64,000 nt of DNA from Kosakonia oryzae. GTDB lineage: Bacteria > Pseudomonadota > Gammaproteobacteria > Enterobacterales > Enterobacteriaceae. Location of the stretch: contig NZ_CP014007.2 in the NCBI RefSeq assembly GCF_001658025.2, forward strand, positions 2,728,001-2,792,000, read 5' to 3'. Within the stretch, counting starts at the first letter, position 1, and the number at the start of each line of letters is the position of its first letter. The translations under genes and the position numbers were made by a program. The notes beneath the pieces are model-generated. The model was not told the DNA's origin, ran no database searches, and worked only from the letters and a program-made list of their open reading frames with translations. Shown here piece after piece: positions 16,746 through 25,025 of this stretch.

Positions 16746-17966
16746 TTAGCGCTCTTTAATGGCGACGTAGCGGTTAAACAGGTTCATCAGCAGAGAGGTC
16801 GTTCCGCTGATGATGAGATAGACCACCATCATAATGGCGATCGCCTCCAGCGCCTGGCCGGTCTGGCTCATCATGGTGTTGCTGATATTCGCCAGTTCCG
16901 GATAGCCGATAACCACGGCAATCGAGCTGTTCTTCGCCAGGCTGACATACTTACTCGCCAGCGGCGGCACCATCACCCGCATCGCCTGCGGGATCACCAC
17001 GTGGCGCATCACGTGCCACGGCGAAAACGACAGGGCGCGCGCCGCTTCCAGTTGGCCTTTCGGCACAGACTGAATGCCCGCACGAACGATCTCGGCAATA
17101 TAGGAAGATGAGTAGAGCGCAATGCCAAGCAGCAGGGCGGTAAACTCCGGAGTGATATTAAACCCACCGCGGAAATTGAAGCCGCGCAGCGCCGGGCGAT
17201 TCAGTTCATGCGGTGCGCCGCACAACCACCACGCCAGCAGTGGCAGGCCGATAATCAACGCCAGCCGAATACGCCCGGTGGGCAGCATTTTGCCGTGACG
17301 CTCACGCCAGCGGCGCGCCACCAACGAAAGCAGCAAACTGAGCGTGCAGGCTACCAGCAGCGCAACAAAAGCCCACAGCCAACCGCTGTGAGCGGCCGGC
17401 ACGGTAAAGGTTAATCCACGGTTGGTTAAAAAACCGCCCGGCAGCACAATGGCGTCACGCGGCGCGGGCAGGTTGCGGATCACCATCGACCAGAAAATCA
17501 CATGCAAAATCACCGGCACATTACGCAACATTTCAACGTAGGTGACCGAGATTTTCACCAACAGCCAGTTTTTCGAGACGCGACCAATACCGACGATAAA
17601 CCCCAGCACGGTTGCCAGCACAATGCCGCACAGCGTCACATACAGGGTATTGAGCAGGCCGACAGCGAGTGCGCGAGCGTAACTGTCCTGCGGCGTGTAG
17701 TTAATCAGCGTTTCACCAATGGCGAACTGCGCGCTCTGGTGCAAAAAACCAAAACCGGTCGCAATGCGTTGCGCATGCAGGTTCGCCACCACATTGCTGT
17801 AAAGCCAGTAGCTAAAACCCGTTAACAGCAGCGCCAGCAGCAGCTGATAGCACCAGCTACGTACGGTTTTGCCGCCGAAAAAGGTGAAAAGGCGAAACGC
17901 GGCGGCCGGTTGCGTGGTGGCAGACGCCATCACCGTAGCACCGGAATTGTCAGACTGTTTCATCAT
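16746..17966 (-). CDS. amino-acid ABC transporter permease, AapQ/YhdX-like (406 aa)
   Basis: The larger of two permeases, with an N-terminal extension of about 90 residues and eight or so membrane segments. The inner-membrane family signature is seen in YVEMLRNVPVILHVIFWSMV and the EAA-like loop in YIAEIVRAGIQSVPKGQLEA. The length fits YhdX (393) and AapQ (about 400). It lies between the binding-protein gene and the second permease, nine bases from the latter. With its partner it forms the membrane channel of a general L-amino-acid importer; the actual substrate depends on the binding protein. Confidence 0.92.
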   Translation of the reverse strand: MMKQSDNSGATVMASATTQPAAAFRLFTFFGGKTVRSWCYQLLLALLLTGFSYWLYSNVVANLHAQRIATGFGFLHQSAQFAIGETLINYTPQDSYARALAVGLLNTLYVTLCGIVLATVLGFIVGIGRVSKNWLLVKISVTYVEMLRNVPVILHVIFWSMVIRNLPAPRDAIVLPGGFLTNRGLTFTVPAAHSGWLWAFVALLVACTLSLLLSLVARRWRERHGKMLPTGRIRLALIIGLPLLAWWLCGAPHELNRPALRGFNFRGGFNITPEFTALLLGIALYSSSYIAEIVRAGIQSVPKGQLEAARALSFSPWHVMRHVVIPQAMRVMVPPLASKYVSLAKNSSIAVVIGYPELANISNTMMSQTGQALEAIAIMMVVYLIISGTTSLLMNLFNRYVAIKER

Positions 17967-17994
17967 TAAACGTTGTTCTTCGCGGGGTGAAAGG

Positions 17995-18018
17995 GGCTGC
18001 CCCCGGATGAGGGCAGCC
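17995..18018 (-). terminator. intercistronic stem-loop between binding-protein and permease genes
   Basis: Stem GGCTGCCC/GGGCAGCC with an 8-base loop, seven bases after the binding-protein stop codon. Such hairpins commonly lower expression of permease genes relative to the abundant binding protein, by partial termination or by protecting the upstream mRNA. Confidence 0.6.
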
Positions 18019-18024
18019 TTGCGG

Positions 18025-19071
18025 TTAGCGGATCGGCAAACCGTAAAGCAAGCCGCCTTTGTTCCACTGATTATTTAAATCACGAGCCAGCGGTTCGGGG
18101 CTGTTGGGGCCAAAATGACGGTTGTAGATATCACCGTAGTTGCCCACCTGTTTGACGATGTTGTACACCCATTTGTCATCGAGCCCGAGTTTCTGACCAA
18201 AACCGCCGGTCACGCCCAGCAGCGCCTGAACATCCGGATCGGTGGACTTCAGTTTTTCATCAACGTTGCTCTGGTTGACGTCCATCTCTTCGGCATCAAA
18301 AGTGGCGTAAACCACCCATTTCACAATGTCGTACCACTGGCTGTCGCCTTTACGTACGGCCATTGCCAGCGGCTCTTTTGAGTACATCCCCGGCAGGATC
18401 ACGTGATCCTGCGGCTTGTCGGTATCAAACGCCAGAATACCCGGCAGCGCCACTTTATCGCGGGCGATCACGTCACAGCGCCCGGAAAGATAGGCCGCTA
18501 CATACTCTTTGTTGTTCTCGATAACCACCGGCGTGTAGTGCAAATTGCGCGAACCAAAAATCTGCGCCACGTTACGCTCGGTGCTGCTCGGCGTGACACA
18601 AACGGTTGCGCCGTCGAGATCTTCAATTTTCTTCACGCCGCTATTGGCGCGCACCATAAAACCGGTGCCGGTATAAAAGTTAGGCGGCGCGAAGCTGATG
18701 CCCAGCGCAACGTCATTGGTTAATGTCGCCGTCGTATTGCGCGACAGCACGTCCACTTCGCCGGATTGCAGCGCCATAAAACGTTGCGCCGTCGACAGCG
18801 GAGTGAAACGGACTTTTGACGGATCGCCAAATACCGCCGATGCCAGCGCACGGCAGAAATCAACATCCAGGCCTTCCCACTGACCTTTGCTGTTGATGGC
18901 GGCAAAACCGTGGCGGGCAGGGTGAACACCGCAAACCAGTTCACCACGGGCTTTGATTTTCTTCAGGGTATCGCCATTTGTGACAGGGGCATTTTCCGCC
19001 TGGGCTGGCATCAACAAACTGCTCAGCGCCAGCAGCAGAACTGACGCAGCAAGATGGGTTCTTTTCAGCAT
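18025..19071 (-). CDS. periplasmic amino-acid-binding protein, AapJ/YhdW-like (348 aa)
   Basis: A secreted solute-binding protein. Residues 1-25 are a signal peptide ending AQA-EN. The mature part begins TLKKIKARGELVCGVHPARHG, the usual first strand of family 3 binding proteins, and continues GLDVDFCRALASAVFGDP and VDVLSRNTTATLTNDV. Family members capture polar or acidic amino acids for the membrane permeases. At 348 residues it matches YhdW (341). It is the first gene of the importer operon, whose promoter must lie in 19072-19226, where a copy of the TTGTATAC element occurs. Given the adjacent MmgE/PrpD genes, the ligand may be an unusual amino or imino dicarboxylic acid; that is inference. 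Confidence 0.92.
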   Translation of the reverse strand: MLKRTHLAASVLLLALSSLLMPAQAENAPVTNGDTLKKIKARGELVCGVHPARHGFAAINSKGQWEGLDVDFCRALASAVFGDPSKVRFTPLSTAQRFMALQSGEVDVLSRNTTATLTNDVALGISFAPPNFYTGTGFMVRANSGVKKIEDLDGATVCVTPSSTERNVAQIFGSRNLHYTPVVIENNKEYVAAYLSGRCDVIARDKVALPGILAFDTDKPQDHVILPGMYSKEPLAMAVRKGDSQWYDIVKWVVYATFDAEEMDVNQSNVDEKLKSTDPDVQALLGVTGGFGQKLGLDDKWVYNIVKQVGNYGDIYNRHFGPNSPEPLARDLNNQWNKGGLLYGLPIR

Positions 19072-19142
19072 GGGTTATCCTTTTTAAAAGTGGCTATCCG
19101 ATTAATTGACTGTATTTATTACGATTTTACTAGCGTGTCCGT

Positions 19143-19150
19143 TTGTATAC
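19143..19150. promoter_or_regulatory. candidate GntR operator half at the ABC importer promoter
   Basis: TTGTATAC here is identical to eight bases of the perfect palindrome TTGTATACAA in front of the GntR gene (22781-22790). It lies about 70 bases upstream of the binding-protein ATG. Its right arm is changed (CT instead of AA), so it could be a weaker site. Shared control of importer and enzymes is inferred. Confidence 0.4.
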
Positions 19151-19226
19151 CTATGTTCGCCATCCATGGCGCATTTAGCAAAGAACGAATTCAGTAAAGC
19201 ATATTCACAGGCTGCCGAAAGAATTA

Positions 19227-19982
19227 TTACCAGCTCTGTACACCTTGCCACAGCAACTGCGCGCTCAGCAGGATCATGGTCAGGCGGAACAGAATGCGGA
19301 ACAGCCGCTCCGGCACATTATCCAGCACCTGCGTTCCCAGCCAGGTGCCAAGCGCGCCGCTGATAATCATCGCCGCCAGCAAGGGCAGCCAGTTAGCCCA
19401 CGCAAAACCCATCAGCCCGAACGCCAGAATTTTCAGCCCATGTTGCAGCACCATGCAGGTGGCATGGGTGGCGATCAGCGGCTGGCGTTTCAACCCTTGC
19501 GAGCTGATAAGCCCGGCCACCATAGGCCCGGTCGCGCCAACGATCATTGTGCCGAGGCTGCTGATCCCGCCGCCGATAATGAAAAACGGACGACTGAGCG
19601 GTTTTTGTTCGCCGCGTTTGCGTAACACCGACCAGAGAATAAACAGCCCCAGCGCAATGCGCGCAACGCTGTCCGGGATCACCGCAGCCACCGGCGCGCC
19701 AACAGCAATGCCGACGGCGCAACCAAGCAAAAACCACAGCACCAGTGGCCACACGACATACATACGCTGGATCAGCGTCCGGCTCAGGTTCGAACCGAGT
19801 TGCACCAAACCATGCACCGGCATCAGGCTGCTGACCGGCATACCCAGCCCCATGATCGCCAACAGGGCCGTACCGCCACCCAATCCCATTGCCGCTGTCA
19901 GTGCAGACGTGAGGAAACTGCAAAATACCATCACTGCCGCAAACAGCGGTGTGATCTCAGGTGGAATTAACGTCAGGACCAT
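19227..19982 (-). CDS. TauE/SafE family permease (251 aa)
   Basis: An all-membrane protein of eight hydrophobic segments with the TauE/SafE repeats: MGLGGGTALLAIMGLGMPV in the first half and GTMIVGATGPMVAGL in the second. Family members export sulfite, sulfoacetate or other organic anions. The gene starts 11 bases after the adjacent MmgE/PrpD gene and forms one operon with both. It may excrete or import a small anion that arises in the pathway. The substrate is not determined. Confidence 0.9.
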   Translation of the reverse strand: MVLTLIPPEITPLFAAVMVFCSFLTSALTAAMGLGGGTALLAIMGLGMPVSSLMPVHGLVQLGSNLSRTLIQRMYVVWPLVLWFLLGCAVGIAVGAPVAAVIPDSVARIALGLFILWSVLRKRGEQKPLSRPFFIIGGGISSLGTMIVGATGPMVAGLISSQGLKRQPLIATHATCMVLQHGLKILAFGLMGFAWANWLPLLAAMIISGALGTWLGTQVLDNVPERLFRILFRLTMILLSAQLLWQGVQSW

Positions 19983-19993
19983 TTTGCATCCCG

Positions 19994-21316
19994 TTAGCGA
20001 AAATCATCGTGCAGCAGGCGTTGATAGAGCGCCTGCGCTGCCTCTTTCGTCAACACGCGGCTGGCGCAGTCAAGAAACTTCTGTTCAATCAAATTATCCG
20101 GTAGCGGAATAGCCGGGCTGGAACCCCGCGCTCCGGCAACGCGCCGTGTAAACTCACGCCCGTCGGTGGTAGTGAGCGTCACAAACGCGCTATGGGTGAT
20201 CTCTTCATCATGGCGCTCCAGCGTCACTTTGCGCATTAACGTTTGCGTGGCCGGATCGGCGAACAGCGCATCATCAATAAAATCATCCAGCGTCAGCGAA
20301 CCGGTCACGAACGCCCGCGCCACGCAGTAGTGCAGGCTGAACTTCCCGGCCAGCGGATTGACCGGCTCAGGAATATTGATATGCGGAAAACGAATCGGGT
20401 GAACCTGTACAGCGATCCGCTCAACCTCGTGCGGTTGCAGGCCGGTCTCTTCGCGCAATGCCAGTACCCCATCAAGCGGTGACAAAATAGCGTAGCAGCA
20501 AGGGAAGTATTTGTAATTATTGCTTTTCACCGTATCGAGAATAAAGGGCGTTTCATTCCAGCTTTCGGTCAGCGGCAGCGAATCCACATTCTCCACGCCG
20601 TTGTAGACATGAAAGTAACCCTGGTGTTGTTCGAATGCGCGTTGCCCGGCGGTAAAACCGCTTTGTGCCAGTTTGCAGGCCATTACCGCGCTGCGTGCCG
20701 CCTGGCCCACCGCCAGCGCTTTGGTTTCACTGCCGAAATTGGATTTGATGCCACTGGCCAGCGAGGCGGTAATCGACAGCGCGGTAGCCGTCTGCTCTTC
20801 ATTCAGCCCGAGGATCACCGCACAGGCGGCAACGCCCGCAAACACACCGACCGTGGTCGTCGGATGCCAGCCGTGACGATACTGGAAAGGGCTGACCGCC
20901 TTACCCATGCGTACCGCCGTTTCATAACCCGTAATATAGGCACGCAGCACCGCATCGCCATTCAGATCCTGTTCATCCGCCAGCGCCAGCAAAGCAGGCA
21001 AAACCGCCACGGAAATATGGCCGTGCAGCCATGAATTGGAATCATCAAAATCGAGCAGGTGAGAAGAGACACCGTTCAGCAGCGCGGCATCCAGCGCGTT
21101 CAGTTGCAGGTTCGTGCCGAATACGCGGCTGTGGCCGCTGGCGGCGCTCGGGACAATAACGCTGCGCAGTTTCACAGCGCCGTCCTGCACGCCACCGGCC
21201 AGCGTCACGCCGAGCGTGTCAATAATCGCGGTGCGGGCCTGGGCATACGCCGCTTGCGGGAAAGCCTGCCGGGAGAACGCCAGCAAATTACCGGCAAGTT
21301 GTCGGGCAATGGTCAT
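19994..21316 (-). CDS. MmgE/PrpD family protein (440 aa)
   Basis: The protein has the family hallmarks: IDTLGVTLAGG near residue 33, a lysine/histidine active-site region with DFDDSNSWLHGHISVAVLPALLALA, the segment AYITGYETAVRMG, HPTTTVGVFAGVAACA, and SNYKYFPCCYAI-like sequence (KSNNYKYFPCCYAI). MmgE/PrpD enzymes include 2-methylcitrate dehydratase, cis-aconitate decarboxylase and iminodisuccinate epimerase. It is not close enough to PrpD to call it a methylcitrate dehydratase, and no prpBC is nearby. AGGA six bases before the ATG supports the start. A second paralogue lies 24 bases upstream, so the two may act on related stereoisomers or form a heteromer. Confidence 0.88.
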   Translation of the reverse strand: MTIARQLAGNLLAFSRQAFPQAAYAQARTAIIDTLGVTLAGGVQDGAVKLRSVIVPSAASGHSRVFGTNLQLNALDAALLNGVSSHLLDFDDSNSWLHGHISVAVLPALLALADEQDLNGDAVLRAYITGYETAVRMGKAVSPFQYRHGWHPTTTVGVFAGVAACAVILGLNEEQTATALSITASLASGIKSNFGSETKALAVGQAARSAVMACKLAQSGFTAGQRAFEQHQGYFHVYNGVENVDSLPLTESWNETPFILDTVKSNNYKYFPCCYAILSPLDGVLALREETGLQPHEVERIAVQVHPIRFPHINIPEPVNPLAGKFSLHYCVARAFVTGSLTLDDFIDDALFADPATQTLMRKVTLERHDEEITHSAFVTLTTTDGREFTRRVAGARGSSPAIPLPDNLIEQKFLDCASRVLTKEAAQALYQRLLHDDFR

Positions 21317-21340
21317 GATAATGTCCTGTACAAAAATGAA

Positions 21341-22705
21341 TCAGCGATCGCCGGCCAGCAGTCCGGTGATCCGCGCCAGAGAACCCGGGCGCTCAAAATG
21401 GGCGGCAGCGTCATACAGAGCAGCGCTACGTTCCGCGCCGAGGACGGGGATCGTCAGCGAGTCAAACTTGGCGCGTAACTCTTCATCACTCAGCGGATTT
21501 TGTGCATGCCCGCGATAAACATCAGTATGCGCGTGGATAACCGAACCGTCGTCCAGCCAGACATCGATAAATGCCGAGCTGGCGGATTGCCCGTCCACCG
21601 CCTCAACCTCCAGCAGCGGCAGCAGGGCGCGCGGGCGGGGATCGTCAATCGTGGTCTGGGTGAAATCGGTGTCGGTCAGCGCATAACCACTCAGGGCAAG
21701 TGTGATGCAATGTGGAATACTAAATTTACTTTCCAGCGGCGTGCGGGGATTCATGATCCCGGCATTCACCATCCCCATCGGGTGGACTTTCGCCGCGATA
21801 CGGGTGATTTTTCGTCCCTGTAATTGCGGGTAAATTTTGCGCGCCGTTTCGATGGAGGCGTGCGTGCCGCGACAACTGGCGTACAGCTTGTAGCCGTTGG
21901 TCAGCAGTTCCCAGCTTTCGCCGAAATCGAGAGGAGGGATCTCGGCGCTGCCGTCCTGGATAAAGATTTTTACCCAGCCGTCCGCTTCATAAAAATGGTG
22001 TGCGCCAACAAAATCCTCAGCCGCCAGTTGCGCCGCAAGAATGCCATCCATTGCCGCTTTACCGGCATGGAAGGGTTTGCCGTGCGTGCCGGACGATTTC
22101 TGCAAACCGCCCATCATGGTGGCTGCCGCGCCGAGCGCGTTGCGCACCTGTTCTTGTGAAAGCTGCAAAATTACCGCCGCAACGGCCGCAGCACCGGCGC
22201 GTCCGACCACGGAAGTGGGATGAAAACCACGGCGTTGCAGATTACGCCCAACGCCCGGCACCCAGCCGCCGCCGAGTTTCGCCATCACTTCGAAGCCTGC
22301 GATAAAGGCCCGCAGCACCTGCTCTTCATCCTGCGGATGCGCCTGCGCCATCGCCAGCGCGGTAGACCAGCAAGGGCCGCCCGGATGACCAGCGCCAGCA
22401 GGGTGGGTATCGTCGTAATCGGCGGCATGCGCCATGGTGGCGTTAATCAGTGCGGCAAGTGCGGGGGTGGTCGTACCGGAAAGGAAAATGCGCGCTTCAC
22501 CGGAAGCATTCCATGTTTTCGCCACCTTGCGAACCGCATTAACCGCATCATCATTGACGGCGCCGAGCGCGACGCCAAGAAAATCGATCAGTGCGCGTTT
22601 AGCTTCATGCCGCACGGCTGGCGGCACGGTGAGTTGGTTAGCATGGCTGATAAAATGGCTTAGCTGTTCTCCACGGGTTAGGTCAACATCTGCGTTCTTT
22701 GTCAT
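21341..22705 (-). CDS. MmgE/PrpD family protein, second copy (454 aa)
   Basis: A second MmgE/PrpD paralogue, clearly diverged from its neighbour. It has LIDFLGVALGAV, NATMAHAADYDDTHPAGAGHPGG containing the active-site region, AFIAGFEVMAKLGG, and GFHPTSVVGRAGAAAVAA. It is the first gene of the operon that also holds the other paralogue and the TauE/SafE permease. Family chemistry is stereospecific dehydration, decarboxylation or epimerisation of small carboxylic acids. Next to an amino-acid importer, an iminodisuccinate-epimerase-like role is conceivable but unproven. The ATG at 22705 has AGGAAA upstream with long spacing. The divergent GntR gene probably controls it. Confidence 0.88.
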   Translation of the reverse strand: MTKNADVDLTRGEQLSHFISHANQLTVPPAVRHEAKRALIDFLGVALGAVNDDAVNAVRKVAKTWNASGEARIFLSGTTTPALAALINATMAHAADYDDTHPAGAGHPGGPCWSTALAMAQAHPQDEEQVLRAFIAGFEVMAKLGGGWVPGVGRNLQRRGFHPTSVVGRAGAAAVAAVILQLSQEQVRNALGAAATMMGGLQKSSGTHGKPFHAGKAAMDGILAAQLAAEDFVGAHHFYEADGWVKIFIQDGSAEIPPLDFGESWELLTNGYKLYASCRGTHASIETARKIYPQLQGRKITRIAAKVHPMGMVNAGIMNPRTPLESKFSIPHCITLALSGYALTDTDFTQTTIDDPRPRALLPLLEVEAVDGQSASSAFIDVWLDDGSVIHAHTDVYRGHAQNPLSDEELRAKFDSLTIPVLGAERSAALYDAAAHFERPGSLARITGLLAGDR

Positions 22706-22780
22706 TGTGAAAGAAGATTTCCTGGTGTTGGCTTACAAATAAAAATGTCAGAAATTCGTTTTGTTTTATATTGAATTCAT

Positions 22781-22790
22781 TTGTATACAA
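22781..22790. promoter_or_regulatory. palindromic GntR/FCD-type operator
   Basis: TTGTATACAA is a perfect 10-bp palindrome, flanked by ATTCA and TGAAT arms that extend the symmetry. It lies in the 254-bp divergent region between the MmgE/PrpD operon and the GntR gene, 75 bases from the former's start. FadR-family FCD regulators bind sites of the form TnGTnnnACnA, close to this sequence. Confidence 0.6.
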
Positions 22791-22959
22791 TGAATGTAAA
22801 TTAACCATATCAGCCATCCGACAAACGTCAAAAGATATTTTTTAGATAAGCTCAGAACAAAAAAAGCAAAAGCGTTACCTTTCCTGTGGCAAGATGCTAC
22901 GGCAGGGTGCACAGCCTTAATTAAGGCCAATAAAAGAACAGTTAAACGGAGCTAAAAAC

Positions 22960-23607
22960 GTGAAATCAACGGGTCGCGATGCGGGCTTGACGCCTTTTGA
23001 GATATTGCTTTCCGCCATTGAAGCAGGGGAACTGCAACCCGGAGAACGTTTGCAGGAAACGCGGCTGGCGGAGCAATTTGGCCTGAGCCGTACGCCCATC
23101 CGTGAAGCGCTGCACCGGCTGGAAACGCTGGGTCTTGCCGAACCGGGTCCGCAACGCGGGCTGATCATTGCGCATATCAGCTATGAACGTCTTCGCCAGT
23201 TGTTTGATGTGCGCGAAGGGCTGGAGCGTCTGGCCATGGATCTGGCGGTTTCCGCCGCGTCAGACGCAGAGATTGCGCTATTGCAGGAGATGATCAACAA
23301 AGAAGCGACGCTTACCGACAGTAAAGCGCTGCACGATCATAACCGGATGTTCCACCGCCAGATTTACCGCGCCACCCACAATCCCTATCTGAACGAAATG
23401 CTGGATAATTTACGCATCCATCTGTCGCTGTTGCGCGGCACCACCTACGAGCTAAAAGAGCGGACCGAAGAGGCGAAGCGCGAGCATCAGGCGATTGTTG
23501 ATGCGCTGGCGCGCCGGGACCGCCTTGCCGCACAAGAAGCGGCTTGTCAACATATTCGTAACGGTTATCGTGCCCGACTCACCATTTTAAGCCAGCGAGA
23601 ACGCTAA
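22960..23607 (+). CDS. GntR-family (FCD subfamily) transcriptional regulator (215 aa)
   Basis: An N-terminal winged helix (LQPGERLQETRLAEQFGLSRTPIREALHRLETLGL) with the GntR recognition-helix signature SRTPIREAL is followed by an all-helical FCD ligand domain. The domain has FDVREGLERLAMDLA, the metal-site helix motif HDHNRMFHRQIYRATHN and EHQAIVDALARRD. FCD regulators respond to small organic acids, often pathway substrates. It is transcribed away from the MmgE/PrpD operon. A GTG start at 22960 with GGAG nine bases upstream is used. It is the likely regulator of both the enzyme operon and the ABC importer. Confidence 0.93.
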   Translation: MKSTGRDAGLTPFEILLSAIEAGELQPGERLQETRLAEQFGLSRTPIREALHRLETLGLAEPGPQRGLIIAHISYERLRQLFDVREGLERLAMDLAVSAASDAEIALLQEMINKEATLTDSKALHDHNRMFHRQIYRATHNPYLNEMLDNLRIHLSLLRGTTYELKERTEEAKREHQAIVDALARRDRLAAQEAACQHIRNGYRARLTILSQRER

Positions 23608-23712
23608 CAGAATGGCCCTTAATCAACGAACTGAATGCTTGCAATCTTGCTAAGATCGCGCGATTGCATCATCTAATTGTTTTTTTTCCAGGCATTCTGA
23701 GGGTAACTTCTT

Positions 23713-24954
23713 GTGTTAGCGACTTTGATTTACCGTAGCCGCCTGAATTGCACATTAGATCCCTCTCAGCTGACGTCACTTGTCGAGCGAGCAAATCTGC
23801 GCAATTCACAGTTGCAGGTCACGGGGATTTTACTGTTCGATGGCGATCATTTCTTACAGATTCTTGAAGGGCCGCTGGCCGCAGTAAATGTGGTCTACGA
23901 ACGCATAAACCGGGATAACCGCCACAGCCATGTGGTTGAATTATTGCGTGATTATGCGCCGCGCCGCCGGTTTGTCGATCGCGGCATGATGCTGTTTGAT
24001 CTCTGCGCGATGACAGCGCCCGCCGTGCTGCGTGCGATTCTGCGTTTCGGCACGCTGAAGTATCAATTGGCAAGCAATGATCGGGTTTACAAATTTATCC
24101 GCAATTTTATCGCCTCGCCGAAGAGCAATGGCGGGATACGCAATACCGAGCCGGAGCAGTGGTCTTTCACCATTAAAACCTCGCCGTTCAATAACGTCAG
24201 CGCGCCGATTACTGCAGAGCAGCCGTGCCAGTTTGCTTTCCAGCCGATCATTGAACCGCTGCGCGGCAATATCTCCTCGCTGGAAGCGCTGATCCGCGGG
24301 CCGAACGGCGGCAGCCCGCAGGAGTATTTCGCCACCATTGCGCCCAACAAACTGCATGAAGCGGATCTTGCTTCCAAAGGCTGGGCGCTGGCGATGGCCA
24401 GACGCCTGGGAATTGGCAACCACAAGGTGGCCATCAATTTGTTACCGATGTCGCTGGTGAAAATTCCCGGCGCGGTGGACATTCTGCTCAACCACATCAC
24501 TCGCAATCAGCTCAACCCCGGGCAAATCATCGTGGAAGTGACGGAAGATGAGGTCATTTCCGGCTACGAAGAGTTCACCTGGGCCATTCGCCAGCTTCGC
24601 GCCGCCGGAATCGGCCTGGCGATTGATGATTTTGGTTCCGGTTTTGCCGGGCTGTCGCTGCTGGCAAAATTCCAGCCCGACAAACTCAAAATCGACCGCA
24701 CCATTGTCACCGACATTCATCTGCACGGCCCGAAGCAGGCGATTGTGAAAGCGATTCTCGATTGCTGCGCCGAACTGCAAATCACCGTGGTGGCTGAAGG
24801 CGTCGAAAAAATCGAAGAGTGGTGCTGGCTGGAAGCGGTAGGCGTTCAGCGCTTCCAGGGGTTCCTGTTTGCCCGCCCGGTACTCAATGGCGTTTCCCCC
24901 ATTAACTGGCCCCAACGCATCTCGCCATCGCTGACGAGCCGCAAAAAAGTCTGA
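23713..24954 (+). CDS. BLUF-EAL blue-light photoreceptor, BluF-like (413 aa)
   Basis: Residues 1-95 are a BLUF flavin domain. Y7 (LIYRS) and Q49 (FLQILEG) are the residues that form the light-sensitive hydrogen-bond network. Residues 160-400 are an EAL domain. Architecture and length follow E. coli BluF (YcgF, 403 residues), whose EAL domain is degenerate and antagonises the repressor BluR. Here the EAL domain looks more intact: EALIRG, INLLPM, VEVTEDE, AIDDFGSGFAG and AEGVEK are present, where BluF has DHFGAG. It may therefore hydrolyse c-di-GMP. The GTG start has GAGGG upstream. No BluR-like gene is adjacent; a diguanylate cyclase gene follows. Confidence 0.92.
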   Translation: MLATLIYRSRLNCTLDPSQLTSLVERANLRNSQLQVTGILLFDGDHFLQILEGPLAAVNVVYERINRDNRHSHVVELLRDYAPRRRFVDRGMMLFDLCAMTAPAVLRAILRFGTLKYQLASNDRVYKFIRNFIASPKSNGGIRNTEPEQWSFTIKTSPFNNVSAPITAEQPCQFAFQPIIEPLRGNISSLEALIRGPNGGSPQEYFATIAPNKLHEADLASKGWALAMARRLGIGNHKVAINLLPMSLVKIPGAVDILLNHITRNQLNPGQIIVEVTEDEVISGYEEFTWAIRQLRAAGIGLAIDDFGSGFAGLSLLAKFQPDKLKIDRTIVTDIHLHGPKQAIVKAILDCCAELQITVVAEGVEKIEEWCWLEAVGVQRFQGFLFARPVLNGVSPINWPQRISPSLTSRKKV

Positions 24955-25025
24955 GTTATTTGGTTTAAAAATCATCGCGCTTCTATGATTAATTGCATAT
25001 CAGGAGACGTGATGAAGGGGAGACG

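Noticed and set aside
14911-19071. Assigning yhdZYXW as gene names
   Set aside because: Order and sizes match, but similarity to the E. coli proteins is moderate and the neighbourhood differs, so paralogy cannot be excluded.
19994-22705. Calling the two MmgE/PrpD proteins prpD (methylcitrate dehydratase)
   Set aside because: No prpB or prpC is adjacent, the sequences are diverged from PrpD, and family functions vary.
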